The notes beneath the pieces are model-generated. The model made no database searches, was not told where the DNA came from, and saw only the letters and a program-made list of their open reading frames with translations. A DNA stretch of 12,095 nucleotides from Bacilli bacterium (GTDB lineage: Bacteria > Bacillota_I > Bacilli_A > RF39 > UBA660): the NCBI GenBank assembly GCA_016302935.1, contig JAEDMO010000026.1:1-12095 (forward strand), given 5' to 3'. Made by a program: the position numbers and the translations under genes. Shown here piece after piece: positions 1 to 7,626 of this stretch. Every line of letters starts with the position of its first letter. Position 1 is the first letter of the stretch.

Positions 1-11
1 AAATAAATAAG

Positions 12-842
12 CTATTTATCCAAAAAACTACATTTTCTACATAATTCACACACCTTTTTATTATGTATAAAACCCTCCTTAATTTCTTTAAATAACTTGC
101 TATTAATAATACTTTCAAATTCATCTTCATAAATATTTCCAAGTCTTATTACCCCATCACCATCTAAACAGCAAGGAACCACCGTCCCATCACTAAGTAT
201 TCCAATATGACTTCTAGTACCATAACATTTGCCAAATTCACTATAATAATCATTATTAATATTTGGCCATACAAATACCCTATCTTTATTTAAATATAAA
301 TTCTTCCTTATCTTAACCTTATCATCGTTTTTTATCTTTTCAAATAAAGAAGAAGAAAGTCCATACTTATTCTTCAAAAATTCATATACATCATAATTAT
401 TATCAATACCCTTATCAATATTCCATAATCTCAAAGAAACAATGATATCACTATTATCTAAAATTTTTAAAACACAATAAAGAACCATATCCAAATAATC
501 AAAATCATTAGCTAAAGAATGAATAGAAATATTAATCTGTCTAATAACATCGCTATTATTTAAAATTACATCTATCTTTTTTTCAAGTAAACTTCCATTA
601 GTGGTAATATTTACCTTTTTCTTATATTTTCTAGCCACGTTTAAAATACCATCCAAATCCTTATGTAACAATGGTTCTCCTTTAACATGCAAATATAAAT
701 AATCCGTATATTTATCTATTTTTTTAACAATATATTCAAATTCTTCTACACTAACTTCTTTTATTTTTCTATTATTCTTACTACAAAAAGAACAATTTAA
801 GTTACATTTATTAGTAATTTCTATATATATTTTCTTAAACAT
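12..842 (-). CDS. Radical SAM/SPASM-domain protein
   Basis: The protein has 276 residues if it starts at the ATG at 840-842. The reading frame is open further upstream, but that would run into uvrB, and GGAAAG eight bases before this ATG is a good ribosome binding site. The N-terminus has the radical SAM cluster motif CNLNCSFC (Cys13, Cys17, Cys20), which binds a 4Fe-4S cluster and cleaves S-adenosylmethionine. A GEP motif follows in HVKGEPLL, as expected for the SAM-binding strand. The C-terminal third carries a SPASM-like set of cysteines (Cys206, Cys224-225, Cys265, Cys268, Cys271) around GTVVPCCLDGDG and LGN, which normally hold auxiliary Fe-S clusters. SPASM enzymes often modify peptides, but no precursor peptide is visible nearby, so the substrate is unknown. 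It begins one base after the uvrB stop and is surely co-transcribed with it. It ends in TAG. Confidence 0.88.
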   Translation of the reverse strand: MFKKIYIEITNKCNLNCSFCSKNNRKIKEVSVEEFEYIVKKIDKYTDYLYLHVKGEPLLHKDLDGILNVARKYKKKVNITTNGSLLEKKIDVILNNSDVIRQINISIHSLANDFDYLDMVLYCVLKILDNSDIIVSLRLWNIDKGIDNNYDVYEFLKNKYGLSSSLFEKIKNDDKVKIRKNLYLNKDRVFVWPNINNDYYSEFGKCYGTRSHIGILSDGTVVPCCLDGDGVIRLGNIYEDEFESIINSKLFKEIKEGFIHNKKVCELCRKCSFLDK

Positions 843-843
843 T

Positions 844-2799
844 CTATTCACTTTCCAACTCAAATATAATATCTCTAAGTTCCATTGCTCTTTCAAAATC
901 AAGTTTTTTAGCAGATTCTCTCATCTCAACAGTAAGCTTATTAATAAGTTCTTGCTTTTCCTTCTTAGACATTTTTTCATTTTTAGTTTTGCTTTCTTTA
1001 ACGAAGGCTTCATTAGAAATTAAATCTCTAATTTCTTTAATAATAGTTTTAGGAACAATACCATGTACCCTATTATATTCTTCTTGAATAGCTCTCCTTC
1101 TCCTAGTCTCAGAAATAGCCTCTTCCATACTATCACTAATATAATCAGCATACATAATAACATGACCATTACTATTTCTAGCACATCTACCAATTGTTTG
1201 AATTAAACTTCTACTGCTTCTCAAGAAACCTTGTTTATCCGCATCCATTATAGCAATTAAACTTACTTCAGGAATATCTATTCCCTCACGAAGTAAATTA
1301 ATACCTACCAAAACATCATACTTACCCATTCTCAAATCTCTAATTATTCTAGTTCTTTCCAAGGTTTTAACCTCATTATGCAAATAAGCAACCTTAATAT
1401 CTAAATTTTTTAAATAACTAGTTAATTCTTCAGCCATTCTAATCGTCAAAGTAGTTATTAAAACTCTTTCATTAAGCGAGATTCTCTTACTTATCTCATT
1501 AATTAAATCATCGATTTGACCTTTCGTAGGCTTAACTGTAATAGTAGGATCAAGTAACCCAGTAGGTCTTATAATTTGTTCAACAACCCTATTATTTACA
1601 AGTTCAAGTTCATAATCACCTGGAGTAGCCGAAACATATATTACCTGCCTTAACTTTTTATTAAATTCATCGAACTTTAAAGGTCTATTATCAAGAGCAC
1701 TAGGAAGCCTAAATCCATAATCTACTAAATTTTGTTTTCTAGCTCTATCACCATTATACATTCCCCTAACCTGTGGTAACGTAACGTGTGATTCATCTAT
1801 TATCATCAAAAAATCATCACCAAAAAAATCGATCAAAGTAGTAGGAGTATCTCCAGGATTCCTTAAAGCAAGGGGAGCAGAATAATTTTCGACCCCTCTA
1901 CAAGTACCCGTTTCCTCTAACATTTCCATATCATAATTAACTCTTTCACTAATTCTTTGAGCTTCAATCAATTTATTATTTTCCTTAAAATATTTAACCC
2001 TATCTTCTAATTCTAATTTTATATTACAAATTGCTTGTTTTAACTTATCATCACTAGTTACAAAGTGTGAAGCCGGAAATAATGAAACCGTTCTTTTATC
2101 TTTTAAAATTCTTCCTGTAATTACATCAAATTCACTAATTCTATCTATCTCATCTCCAAAAAACTCTACTAAAATTCCCTCTTTTCTCTGATAACTAGGA
2201 ATTATCTCTAAAATATCCCCTCTTACTCTAAAACAACCTCTTTTCAAATCAAAATCATTTCTATCATATAACATATCAACAAGCCTTTTTAAAACAACAT
2301 CTCTTGAAATATTATCGCCAACATTTAAAGTTAACATCTTATCTTTATAATCTTCAACTTCACCAATACCATATATACAAGAAACAGATGCTACCACAAT
2401 AGTATCCTTCCTAGTAATAATAGAAGAAGTAGCACTATGTCTTAATTCATCAATTTCATCATTAATAGAAGAATCTTTTTCAATATAAGTATCAGTAGAA
2501 GGAACATAAGCTTCCGGTTGATAATAATCATAATAAGATACAAAGTATTCTACTCTATTATTTGGAAATAACTCCTTAAGTTCTGAATAAAGTTGACCTG
2601 CTAAAGTTTTATTATGGGCAAGTACTAACGTCGGTTTATTGACTTCATTTATTACATTAGCTATTGTAAAAGTTTTACCAGTTCCTGTCGCCCCAAGTAA
2701 AACTTGATGTTTCTTTCCCTCATTTATTCCCTTAACTAATTCTTCAATTGCTTTTGGCTGATCCCCACTTGGTTTATATTTTGATACTAAATTAAACAT
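844..2799 (-). CDS. uvrB: UvrABC excinuclease subunit B
   Basis: UvrB is the damage-verifying helicase-like subunit of bacterial nucleotide excision repair. It is loaded on DNA by UvrA and recruits the nuclease UvrC. The 651-residue length is normal for the family. Visible landmarks are the Walker A motif GATGTGKT (36-43), the Tyr-rich beta-hairpin [12 protein letters not shown] (about 89-100) that is inserted between DNA strands, the Walker B-type DESH (335-338), helicase motif [14 protein letters not shown] (531-542), and the C-terminal UVR domain (about 612-650) that contacts UvrC. The ATG has a strong AAAGGAGG site six bases upstream. Transcription appears to start from an extended -10 inside a 24-bp inverted repeat, which suggests a repressor such as an SOS regulator. 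The gene ends in TAG, one base before the radical SAM gene. No uvrA lies in the window, although uvrA often neighbours uvrB. Confidence 0.98.
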   Translation of the reverse strand: MFNLVSKYKPSGDQPKAIEELVKGINEGKKHQVLLGATGTGKTFTIANVINEVNKPTLVLAHNKTLAGQLYSELKELFPNNRVEYFVSYYDYYQPEAYVPSTDTYIEKDSSINDEIDELRHSATSSIITRKDTIVVASVSCIYGIGEVEDYKDKMLTLNVGDNISRDVVLKRLVDMLYDRNDFDLKRGCFRVRGDILEIIPSYQRKEGILVEFFGDEIDRISEFDVITGRILKDKRTVSLFPASHFVTSDDKLKQAICNIKLELEDRVKYFKENNKLIEAQRISERVNYDMEMLEETGTCRGVENYSAPLALRNPGDTPTTLIDFFGDDFLMIIDESHVTLPQVRGMYNGDRARKQNLVDYGFRLPSALDNRPLKFDEFNKKLRQVIYVSATPGDYELELVNNRVVEQIIRPTGLLDPTITVKPTKGQIDDLINEISKRISLNERVLITTLTIRMAEELTSYLKNLDIKVAYLHNEVKTLERTRIIRDLRMGKYDVLVGINLLREGIDIPEVSLIAIMDADKQGFLRSSRSLIQTIGRCARNSNGHVIMYADYISDSMEEAISETRRRRAIQEEYNRVHGIVPKTIIKEIRDLISNEAFVKESKTKNEKMSKKEKQELINKLTVEMRESAKKLDFERAMELRDIIFELESE

Positions 2800-2805
2800 A
2801 TATTT

Positions 2806-2849
2806 CCTCCTTTCTTATTCATTCTAACATAAGAATGAATATGGACTAA
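2806..2849 (-). promoter_or_regulatory. uvrB promoter (extended -10) and ribosome binding site
   Basis: Read on the minus strand, TGTTAGAAT (2821-2829) matches an extended -10 (TGnTAnAAT). The -35 position 17 bases upstream (2844-2849, TTAGTC) is poor, as is common for extended -10 promoters. Transcription would start near 2814, next to AAAGGAGG (2806-2813), giving a leader of about 15 bases. Inferred from sequence only. Confidence 0.5.
2817..2840. promoter_or_regulatory. Inverted repeat, candidate operator over the uvrB -10
   Basis: ATTCATTCT (2817-2825) and AGAATGAAT (2832-2840) are perfect inverted arms of nine bases separated by six. The element covers the extended -10 of uvrB, so a bound dimer would block initiation. 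It is not the classical Gram-positive LexA box (GAAC-N4-GTTC), but the position suits a lineage-specific SOS or stress operator. Confidence 0.5.
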
Positions 2850-3020
2850 TAAAATCAAAATCTATTTTTAACATTTAATATTATCTAATTGATTTAATTA
2901 TATTTATCCATTTTTCTAAACTAAACAACTATCAAATTACTTATATATTTTAACATCTTTATTTCAAATTAACAACTATCAAAACAAAAAAACACTATCA
3001 TTAAAAAGACATATTTAAAA
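2841..3020. other. AT-rich intergenic spacer with short direct repeats
   Basis: This stretch lies between the uvrB promoter and the terminator of the surface-protein gene. I see no gene. AACAACTATCAAA occurs at 2924-2936 and 2971-2983, with a partial copy (AACACTATCA) at 2991-3000. Whether these copies have a function cannot be judged here. Confidence 0.4.
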
Positions 3021-3069
3021 TTAAAAAAGTATAAATTTCAATTAATTAATAATCTACTCTTTATACTTT
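3021..3069 (-). terminator. Probable intrinsic terminator of the surface-protein gene
   Basis: On the minus strand, AAAGTATAAA (3060-3069) pairs perfectly with TTTATACTTT (3026-3035) across a 24-base interior, and a run of six T follows (3023-3028, three of them in the stem). It lies 26 bases past the stop of the surface-protein gene. The stem is AT-rich and the loop long, so its strength is uncertain. Confidence 0.55.
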
Positions 3070-3094
3070 ATTATTTAAATAAATACAAATGTTA

Positions 3095-4408
3095 TTAATT
3101 CATTCTCTTTTTTAAACTAACTAATCCCAAAATTAATCCTAATAATGAAATACTACCAATAACAACATATAAAAGTATTCCATCATAAGTATCTGGAGTT
3201 GGTGGTAATGCTTTAAAAGTTGCAATTACCTCAACATCAGATTTTGGCATTTCAAACATGTAATTAGTTAATGTTACTTCACTATCATCACTTAAATTGA
3301 TAACCTTTATAGTATCCAATTCATATCCTTCATCAGGATTAATTGTAAGCTTAACTTTATCACCAAAAGCTACTCTAATTTTATCAGAAGTAACAGTTCC
3401 ATGAGAAGAATCTTTTACCTTAACAAAATATTCATCTCTTCCATCTTCTCCGATAACCTTACCGCCATTTAAATTAGAAACATCTCCATTGTTTGTAAAT
3501 GTACCATTAGTACTATCGATTATACCTTCATTATCAACTGTTCCATTATTAGTAAAATTAACACCTTGACTTAAAACAAGACTTACATTAGGTTTTATTT
3601 TTACTAAAGTATCAGCAGGAATCTCTACATCATCGGAAATAGGTAAATCATTATTAATAACAATATCCTTGCTACCTGATTCTAATGCTTCTTGTAATGA
3701 TGGATAATAAGCAGTTGTTCCATTAGCATCATCAAAATTTGCCATTACAGGAAATCTTACATCATAAGATAAACTAACATATTCACGATTAACAGGACCG
3801 TTTCCATCATCACGAGCCCATTCCATCATTAACATATTATTTGTATAAATAACAAAACGGAAATTTTCGCCATATTTTAATTCAGCACCATTTAATAATG
3901 ACACCAAATTTTCTCTTATAGATACCGTACCAGTTCCATATCCAGGAGCAGTTTTCCATTGAGTACCATCAAAATATTGAACATAAATACCAGGTGCCCA
4001 AAACTTTCTATTACCACTAGGTGTATCAGAATCTACAGCACCATCCACCGCAGATTTTATAGAAGTTATATTATCACTAGCTTGATACCATTTAGAATTC
4101 TTATAGAAACTACTTCCATCAATAGGAAGGTCTATTCCAAAAAAGTATAATCCTAAAGATGCCCTTCCACCTTCACCAGCATGACCTGGTTTTTGATTTA
4201 ACACTCCATTTATAAGTGTTTCATCAACAGTAATAATAGCTTTTATTTCATTAATATCATTCGTGCTATCATAAGATTTTTCAAAATCTACAATACCAAG
4301 ATTTTCAGTAATTGTAATCCCGCTAGTTAAATTTGTAGCATTAACCCTCACCATAGCTACACAAATAACAAACAAGAAAGTACCAAATAATTTTATTCCT
4401 TTTTTCAT
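3095..4408 (-). CDS. Cell-wall-anchored surface protein with InlB-like repeat domain
   Basis: A 437-residue secreted protein. Residues 1-25 form a signal peptide (Lys-rich start, hydrophobic core, cleavage likely after VNA). Residues 26-220 are a domain I do not recognise. Residues 230-320 contain short repeating strands with Asn-Gly turns (FTNNGTVDNEG, FTNNGDVSN), suggesting a small beta-helix. Residues 326-399 resemble a divergent InlB B-repeat (Flg_new_2): strands ending in GTVT, GDKVKLTINPDEGYEL and MPKSDVEVIATF. The C-terminus is a sorting signal: TPDTYD (404-409), a hydrophobic segment (411-430), then KKR. TPDTY resembles the NP[QK]T[NSG] motif of class B sortases, and such a sortase lies immediately upstream on the opposite strand. 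GGAGG stands seven bases before the ATG. It ends in TAA. The ligand or role is unknown. Confidence 0.85.
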   Translation of the reverse strand: MKKGIKLFGTFLFVICVAMVRVNATNLTSGITITENLGIVDFEKSYDSTNDINEIKAIITVDETLINGVLNQKPGHAGEGGRASLGLYFFGIDLPIDGSSFYKNSKWYQASDNITSIKSAVDGAVDSDTPSGNRKFWAPGIYVQYFDGTQWKTAPGYGTGTVSIRENLVSLLNGAELKYGENFRFVIYTNNMLMMEWARDDGNGPVNREYVSLSYDVRFPVMANFDDANGTTAYYPSLQEALESGSKDIVINNDLPISDDVEIPADTLVKIKPNVSLVLSQGVNFTNNGTVDNEGIIDSTNGTFTNNGDVSNLNGGKVIGEDGRDEYFVKVKDSSHGTVTSDKIRVAFGDKVKLTINPDEGYELDTIKVINLSDDSEVTLTNYMFEMPKSDVEVIATFKALPPTPDTYDGILLYVVIGSISLLGLILGLVSLKKRMN

Positions 4409-4415
4409 TTTAAAT

Positions 4416-4483
4416 CCTCCATTTAAACTTAAATATAAATATAGGTCTTAACAATATTATAAACAGAAAATCATCCAAGATAA
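4416..4483 (-). promoter_or_regulatory. Candidate promoter and ribosome binding site of the surface-protein gene
   Basis: Minus-strand TATAAT lies at 4456-4461, with a weak -35 TTATCT at 4478-4483 (16-base spacer). The start would be near 4449, giving a leader of about 40 bases with GGAGG at 4416-4420. Other -10-like strings occur in this AT-rich spacer, so the assignment is tentative. Confidence 0.4.
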
Positions 4484-4696
4484 TAATATCAACTACTATG
4501 TAAATAAAGCTACAAAAATTAAATAATAATTGATAAATATAAGCTGCTAAAACACACGTTTATTTTATAATAAGTAACCTATACTAACAAAAGTATATCA
4601 TATTCTAAAAAAATTAACAATATTTTTAAAAAAAATGTAAAAAAAACCTAAAATGTAAAATTAGTAAATAAAAAAGAAGAAACAAAATGAATTTTT

Positions 4697-4705
4697 TGAT
4701 ATAAT
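4697..4705 (+). promoter_or_regulatory. Extended -10 promoter of the sortase gene
   Basis: TGATATAAT is a perfect extended -10 (TG-N-TATAAT). No clear -35 is present, but A-tracts lie upstream. Transcription would start near 4712, only about nine bases before the ATG, and that space holds no usable Shine-Dalgarno site, so the mRNA would be almost leaderless. Confidence 0.6.
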
Positions 4706-4720
4706 ATTATTAGTGATATT

Positions 4721-5551
4721 ATGGTAATAAGAAAAAAAAGAAAAATTAAATGGAAAAATGTATTTTTAGCTCTATTTGTCTTAATCTGCTTAGTTGGACT
4801 AGGAACAAGTCTTTTTAACATCATTAAATGGAAAATAGAAGCCAAAACAACTAATAACCAAATTGAAACAGCACAAAAAGTTGTAAAACCAGTCGAAATA
4901 ATTGATAATGATAAAATAGAGATAATTGAACAAGAAAAAGTTCCTTTAGATAATCCATATTGGGAATATGTTCAAATGAATTTAATAGATGTTGACTTTA
5001 ATGATTTAAAAAACATAAATCCATCCACTATCGGTTGGATACAAGTAAATGGAACCAATATTAATTATCCATTTGTTCAAACAAATGACAATAAGTATTA
5101 TTTAAATCATTCATTCAACAAAAGCAAAAACTCCGCCGGATGGGTATTTATGGATTACCGAAACAATATATCTGTCTTAGACAAAAATACAATTATCTAT
5201 GCCCACGGAAGATTAGATAATACTATGTTTGGTTCACTAAAAAATATTCTTACTAGTGGCTGGTTAAATAACAAAAATAACTATATTGTAAAATTATCCA
5301 CCGAATATGAAAATAACTTATGGCAAGTATTTAGTATTTACAAAATAAAAACCACTAATGATTATTTACAAATATCATTTATTTCTAATGAATCATTCTT
5401 AGAATTTACTAATAAATTAATAAAAAGAAGCAATTTTAATTTTAACACCAAAGTAAATGAAAATGATAAAATACTAACTTTATCAACCTGTTATAATGAA
5501 AAAGAAAAAGTTGTTCTACATGCAAAATTAATAAAAAGAGTAATTAAATAA
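4721..5551 (+). CDS. Class B-like sortase
   Basis: A 276-residue membrane-bound transpeptidase that cleaves sorting signals and joins surface proteins to the cell wall. A Lys/Arg-rich cytoplasmic start is followed by one membrane helix (about 14-34) and a linker. The sortase fold begins with NPSTIGWIQVNGTNINYPFVQ, typical of class B. The catalytic His162 lies in YAHGR and the catalytic Cys257 in TLSTCY. Where class B enzymes have Arg before the VVLHAKL strand (roughly R-x-V-x-H-A-K-L), this protein has Lys263 (EKVVLHAKL). That is either a lineage variant or a change in activity. The gene is divergent from a protein with a TPDTYD sorting signal, its likely substrate. It is the only plus-strand gene in the window. 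It has a strong extended -10 but almost no leader. It ends in TAA before a bidirectional terminator. Confidence 0.93.
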   Translation: MVIRKKRKIKWKNVFLALFVLICLVGLGTSLFNIIKWKIEAKTTNNQIETAQKVVKPVEIIDNDKIEIIEQEKVPLDNPYWEYVQMNLIDVDFNDLKNINPSTIGWIQVNGTNINYPFVQTNDNKYYLNHSFNKSKNSAGWVFMDYRNNISVLDKNTIIYAHGRLDNTMFGSLKNILTSGWLNNKNNYIVKLSTEYENNLWQVFSIYKIKTTNDYLQISFISNESFLEFTNKLIKRSNFNFNTKVNENDKILTLSTCYNEKEKVVLHAKLIKRVIK

Positions 5552-5570
5552 AAAATTAAATTTTAAGTAA

Positions 5571-5607
5571 AAAAAGGAATTAAAACAAATAAATTTAATT
5601 CCTTTTT
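5571..5607. terminator. Bidirectional intrinsic terminator
   Basis: AAAAAGGAATTAAA (5571-5584) and TTTAATTCCTTTTT (5594-5607) form a perfect 14-bp stem with a nine-base loop. T-runs lie at the 3' side in both directions. It sits between the convergent sortase (stop 5551) and trhA (stop 5609) genes and should end transcription from both sides. Confidence 0.85.
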
Positions 5608-5608
5608 A

Positions 5609-6286
5609 TTATAAAACAAATAATAAAATAGCTAAAACATGTAACAAACTACCAATTACACAAAAAATATGAAATATAGAATGAAACCACTTATGTTTCT
5701 TGCCTTTAACATAAAATATTACTCCCACACTATAAAATAAACCACCTAAAAGAAGTAATAAAAATCCCCAAAAACCAAGCAATTTTAGTAAAACATTAGT
5801 TTTAATAATTATTCCCCAGCCCATTACCAAATAACAAATAAGTGAAAATACTTTATATCTTTTTAAATCAATAGCATTAAAAACAATACCAACAATCGCC
5901 ATTAACCATACCAAAAAAAACATAAAAATTCCTGTATTAAAATCATATTCCATTAAAGTACATAAACAAAAAGGCGTATAAGTTCCTGCAATAAGTAAAA
6001 AAATAGTACAATGGTCAAATATTTGAAAAACTTTCTTTGCTTTTAATTTAGGGCTTAAACCATGATAAATACTAGAAAAAGTATATAAAAGTATCAACGT
6101 AATACCAAAAATAATTAACGATAGCAATTCATAAATAGTAAGTCCACCACATATTGCTTTAACAATTCCATAAATAACTACAAAAATCCCCAATACTCCC
6201 CCAACAATATGTGAAACCATATTAAATATCTCTTCACCCTTAGTATAATTAGGTAAAATTCTATCATTTAACTTAATTCTCTTCAT
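5609..6286 (-). CDS. trhA: TrhA/hemolysin III family membrane protein (PAQR-type)
   Basis: A 225-residue protein with seven predicted membrane helices, the size and topology of the bacterial hemolysin III/YqfA/TrhA branch of the PAQR superfamily. Conserved landmarks are EEIFNMVSH (Glu19, His26), S71-x3-H75 in SSIYHGL, Asp91 in FDH, GTYTPF (101-106), and H202-x3-H206 near the C-terminus. The S-x3-H, D and H-x3-H residues form the metal site in the superfamily. In Bacillus and E. coli, members have been linked to membrane lipid homeostasis. The hemolysin name is historical and no toxin role should be assumed. It starts 17 bases after yunB, with GAGGTGAT as ribosome binding site in that gap, so it is the last gene of the operon. 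It ends in TAA against the bidirectional terminator. Confidence 0.92.
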   Translation of the reverse strand: MKRIKLNDRILPNYTKGEEIFNMVSHIVGGVLGIFVVIYGIVKAICGGLTIYELLSLIIFGITLILLYTFSSIYHGLSPKLKAKKVFQIFDHCTIFLLIAGTYTPFCLCTLMEYDFNTGIFMFFLVWLMAIVGIVFNAIDLKRYKVFSLICYLVMGWGIIIKTNVLLKLLGFWGFLLLLLGGLFYSVGVIFYVKGKKHKWFHSIFHIFCVIGSLLHVLAILLFVL

Positions 6287-6303
6287 TAATAATCACCTCA
6301 TTC

Positions 6304-7047
6304 CTAATTAGGCAAAGCCAAATTAGGATCATTTTTTATTCCATATGAATAATAATAACTAGGAATATTTCCTTGTATCAACTTTAAAGATAAAGGAATC
6401 ACTGTACTAACAGTTATTTTCTTAGAAACAAATGGTAAATTAACTAAACTATTAACTGAAACAGAAACACCAATCTCTATTAAAGCATTATTAATTCCAT
6501 ATTCCTTAACATTAGTTTCTAAATTTGAAACAACATCTCCAATAATATGCATTCTAACCGGTATCTTAGGTCCTAAATTAGCAATTAAACTACTTTTAGT
6601 AACCGCCCCCATTGGTATTTCATAAATAACACCTTTTTTTAACTTTGAAACATCATATTCACTATTATCGAAAATATCAACCATCTCAATATTTCCCTCT
6701 TCGATCATCTTCAAATTTAAAGCTACCAAATTAGTTATCATATTTAAAGTCTTATTTACCTCCAATGAATTAAAATCAATAAGCTTAATATTACCAGCAG
6801 CATCTTTAACAATATCAAAAAGTAGTTTATCATCAAAAGAATTAGCCATCTGTTTAGTAACCGACTTATTAATAACAAGCGTCATTAATTTAGTGGTTTC
6901 ACTCTCAGCATAACTCATAAAAATATCGCTAACTTTATTACTAAAAACAGAAATAAGCATATATGAACAAAAAATACCTACAACAATAATAAATATTATT
7001 ATAGATATTCTACTGCCCTTTTTCTTTCTCCTAAACCTCTTATTCAT
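6304..7047 (-). CDS. yunB: Sporulation protein YunB
   Basis: A 247-residue membrane-anchored protein. A basic start (MNKRFRRKKK) leads into one membrane helix (about 13-34), with the rest outside the cytoplasm. The family signature is clear: IPMGAVTKSSLIANLGPKIP (144-163), followed by a segment like VKTDVEEAGIN (NLETNVKEYGIN here) and the closing LIQGNIPSYYY (223-233). In B. subtilis yunB is transcribed in the mother cell during sporulation and mutants sporulate poorly; the biochemical function is unknown. A GTG at 7059 would add four residues, but GGTGA seven bases before the ATG at 7047 favours the shorter form. Its place directly behind a signal peptidase cluster implies a sporulating organism or ancestor. 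It ends in TAG. Confidence 0.87.
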   Translation of the reverse strand: MNKRFRRKKKGSRISIIIFIIVVGIFCSYMLISVFSNKVSDIFMSYAESETTKLMTLVINKSVTKQMANSFDDKLLFDIVKDAAGNIKLIDFNSLEVNKTLNMITNLVALNLKMIEEGNIEMVDIFDNSEYDVSKLKKGVIYEIPMGAVTKSSLIANLGPKIPVRMHIIGDVVSNLETNVKEYGINNALIEIGVSVSVNSLVNLPFVSKKITVSTVIPLSLKLIQGNIPSYYYSYGIKNDPNLALPN

Positions 7048-7082
7048 ACTATTCACCACTTATTAAATAATATGATAAAGAA

Positions 7083-7607
7083 CTAAAAATTATAATTAGA
7101 ATAAACAGACACAGCATAATACAAAGAATTAGATATCTCTTCATCTGGAGTATTAACATCCAACCATATTAAATAATCAATTATTCTACTATCACCTATA
7201 TCAAGTAAATAAGAAGAAAGAAGATAATAACTAAATTGTGTATCCTCGTACATATAATTATCTTTTACATAACTTATAGTATCATCCAAAGTATATTTTA
7301 AATAATTAATATCGATAGTAGAAGATTTATCTATCTTTAAAACTAACATAAAATTAACCTTATCATCTATAACATTACTAACATCTATCCTATTTTTTTG
7401 TAACTTACTACTAGCACATTCATCATCAATACGATAAATAACATCACTAAAATTAACATAATCGCTCTTAACAATATTAGAAGAATTTATAACCATATCA
7501 TATAGTTCACTTTTCTTCTTAGTAGAAGACCATATTAACACTAAAACTAATGTAAAAGCTACTGAAAAAAATATTCTAAAAAGTAGCCTAAATATTTCCT
7601 TATTCAT
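7083..7607 (-). CDS. Hypothetical single-pass membrane protein
   Basis: I do not recognise this 174-residue protein. It has a short basic N-terminus, one membrane helix (about 12-27), then WSSTKKK and an extracytoplasmic domain of about 145 residues with mixed helix and strand character. That domain is rich in Asp, Ser and Tyr (YDMVINSS, YVKDNYMYEDTQFSYYLLSSYLLDIGD). It has one Cys (Cys64) and no catalytic motif that I can name. A strong GGGGG ribosome binding site lies four bases before the ATG. It sits 19 bases after the preceding gene and 35 bases before yunB, so it is an internal gene of the operon. Its position suggests a role in the same export or envelope process, but that is inference only. 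It ends in TAG. Confidence 0.7.
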   Translation of the reverse strand: MNKEIFRLLFRIFFSVAFTLVLVLIWSSTKKKSELYDMVINSSNIVKSDYVNFSDVIYRIDDECASSKLQKNRIDVSNVIDDKVNFMLVLKIDKSSTIDINYLKYTLDDTISYVKDNYMYEDTQFSYYLLSSYLLDIGDSRIIDYLIWLDVNTPDEEISNSLYYAVSVYSNYNF

Positions 7608-7626
7608 AAAACCCCCAAAATTATAT

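Larger units (their letters stand above)
4409..4720. other. Divergent promoter region between surface protein and sortase
   Basis: This 312-base spacer separates two divergent genes and holds no gene of its own. It contains the minus-strand promoter at about 4456-4483 and the plus-strand sortase promoter at 4697-4705. There is a short inverted repeat TATACT-N6-AGTATA at 4580-4597, and a very A-rich block (4609-4690) in which AAAATGTAAAA occurs twice (4632-4642, 4650-4660). The A-tracts could act as an upstream element for the sortase promoter. Confidence 0.5.

Noticed and set aside
3..19. Small inverted repeat ATAAATA-AGC-TATTTAT at the window edge
   Set aside because: It overlaps the end of the radical SAM coding region, the downstream side is outside the window, and no T-run can be seen.
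3959..4150. Open frame of 63 codons on the plus strand inside the surface-protein gene
   Set aside because: Antisense to a well-supported gene, low-complexity composition, and no ribosome binding site.
4580..4597. TATACT-N6-AGTATA as terminator or operator
   Set aside because: Only six AT-rich pairs, no adjoining T-run, and not placed on either predicted promoter.
4648..4845. Open frame of 65 codons on the minus strand over the sortase start
   Set aside because: It overlaps the sortase coding region and promoter antisense, and its Phe/Leu-rich translation reflects AT-rich DNA.
7620..7625. TATAAT on the minus strand upstream of the 174-residue protein
   Set aside because: No -35 at a workable distance, and the predicted start would fall in the ribosome binding site.
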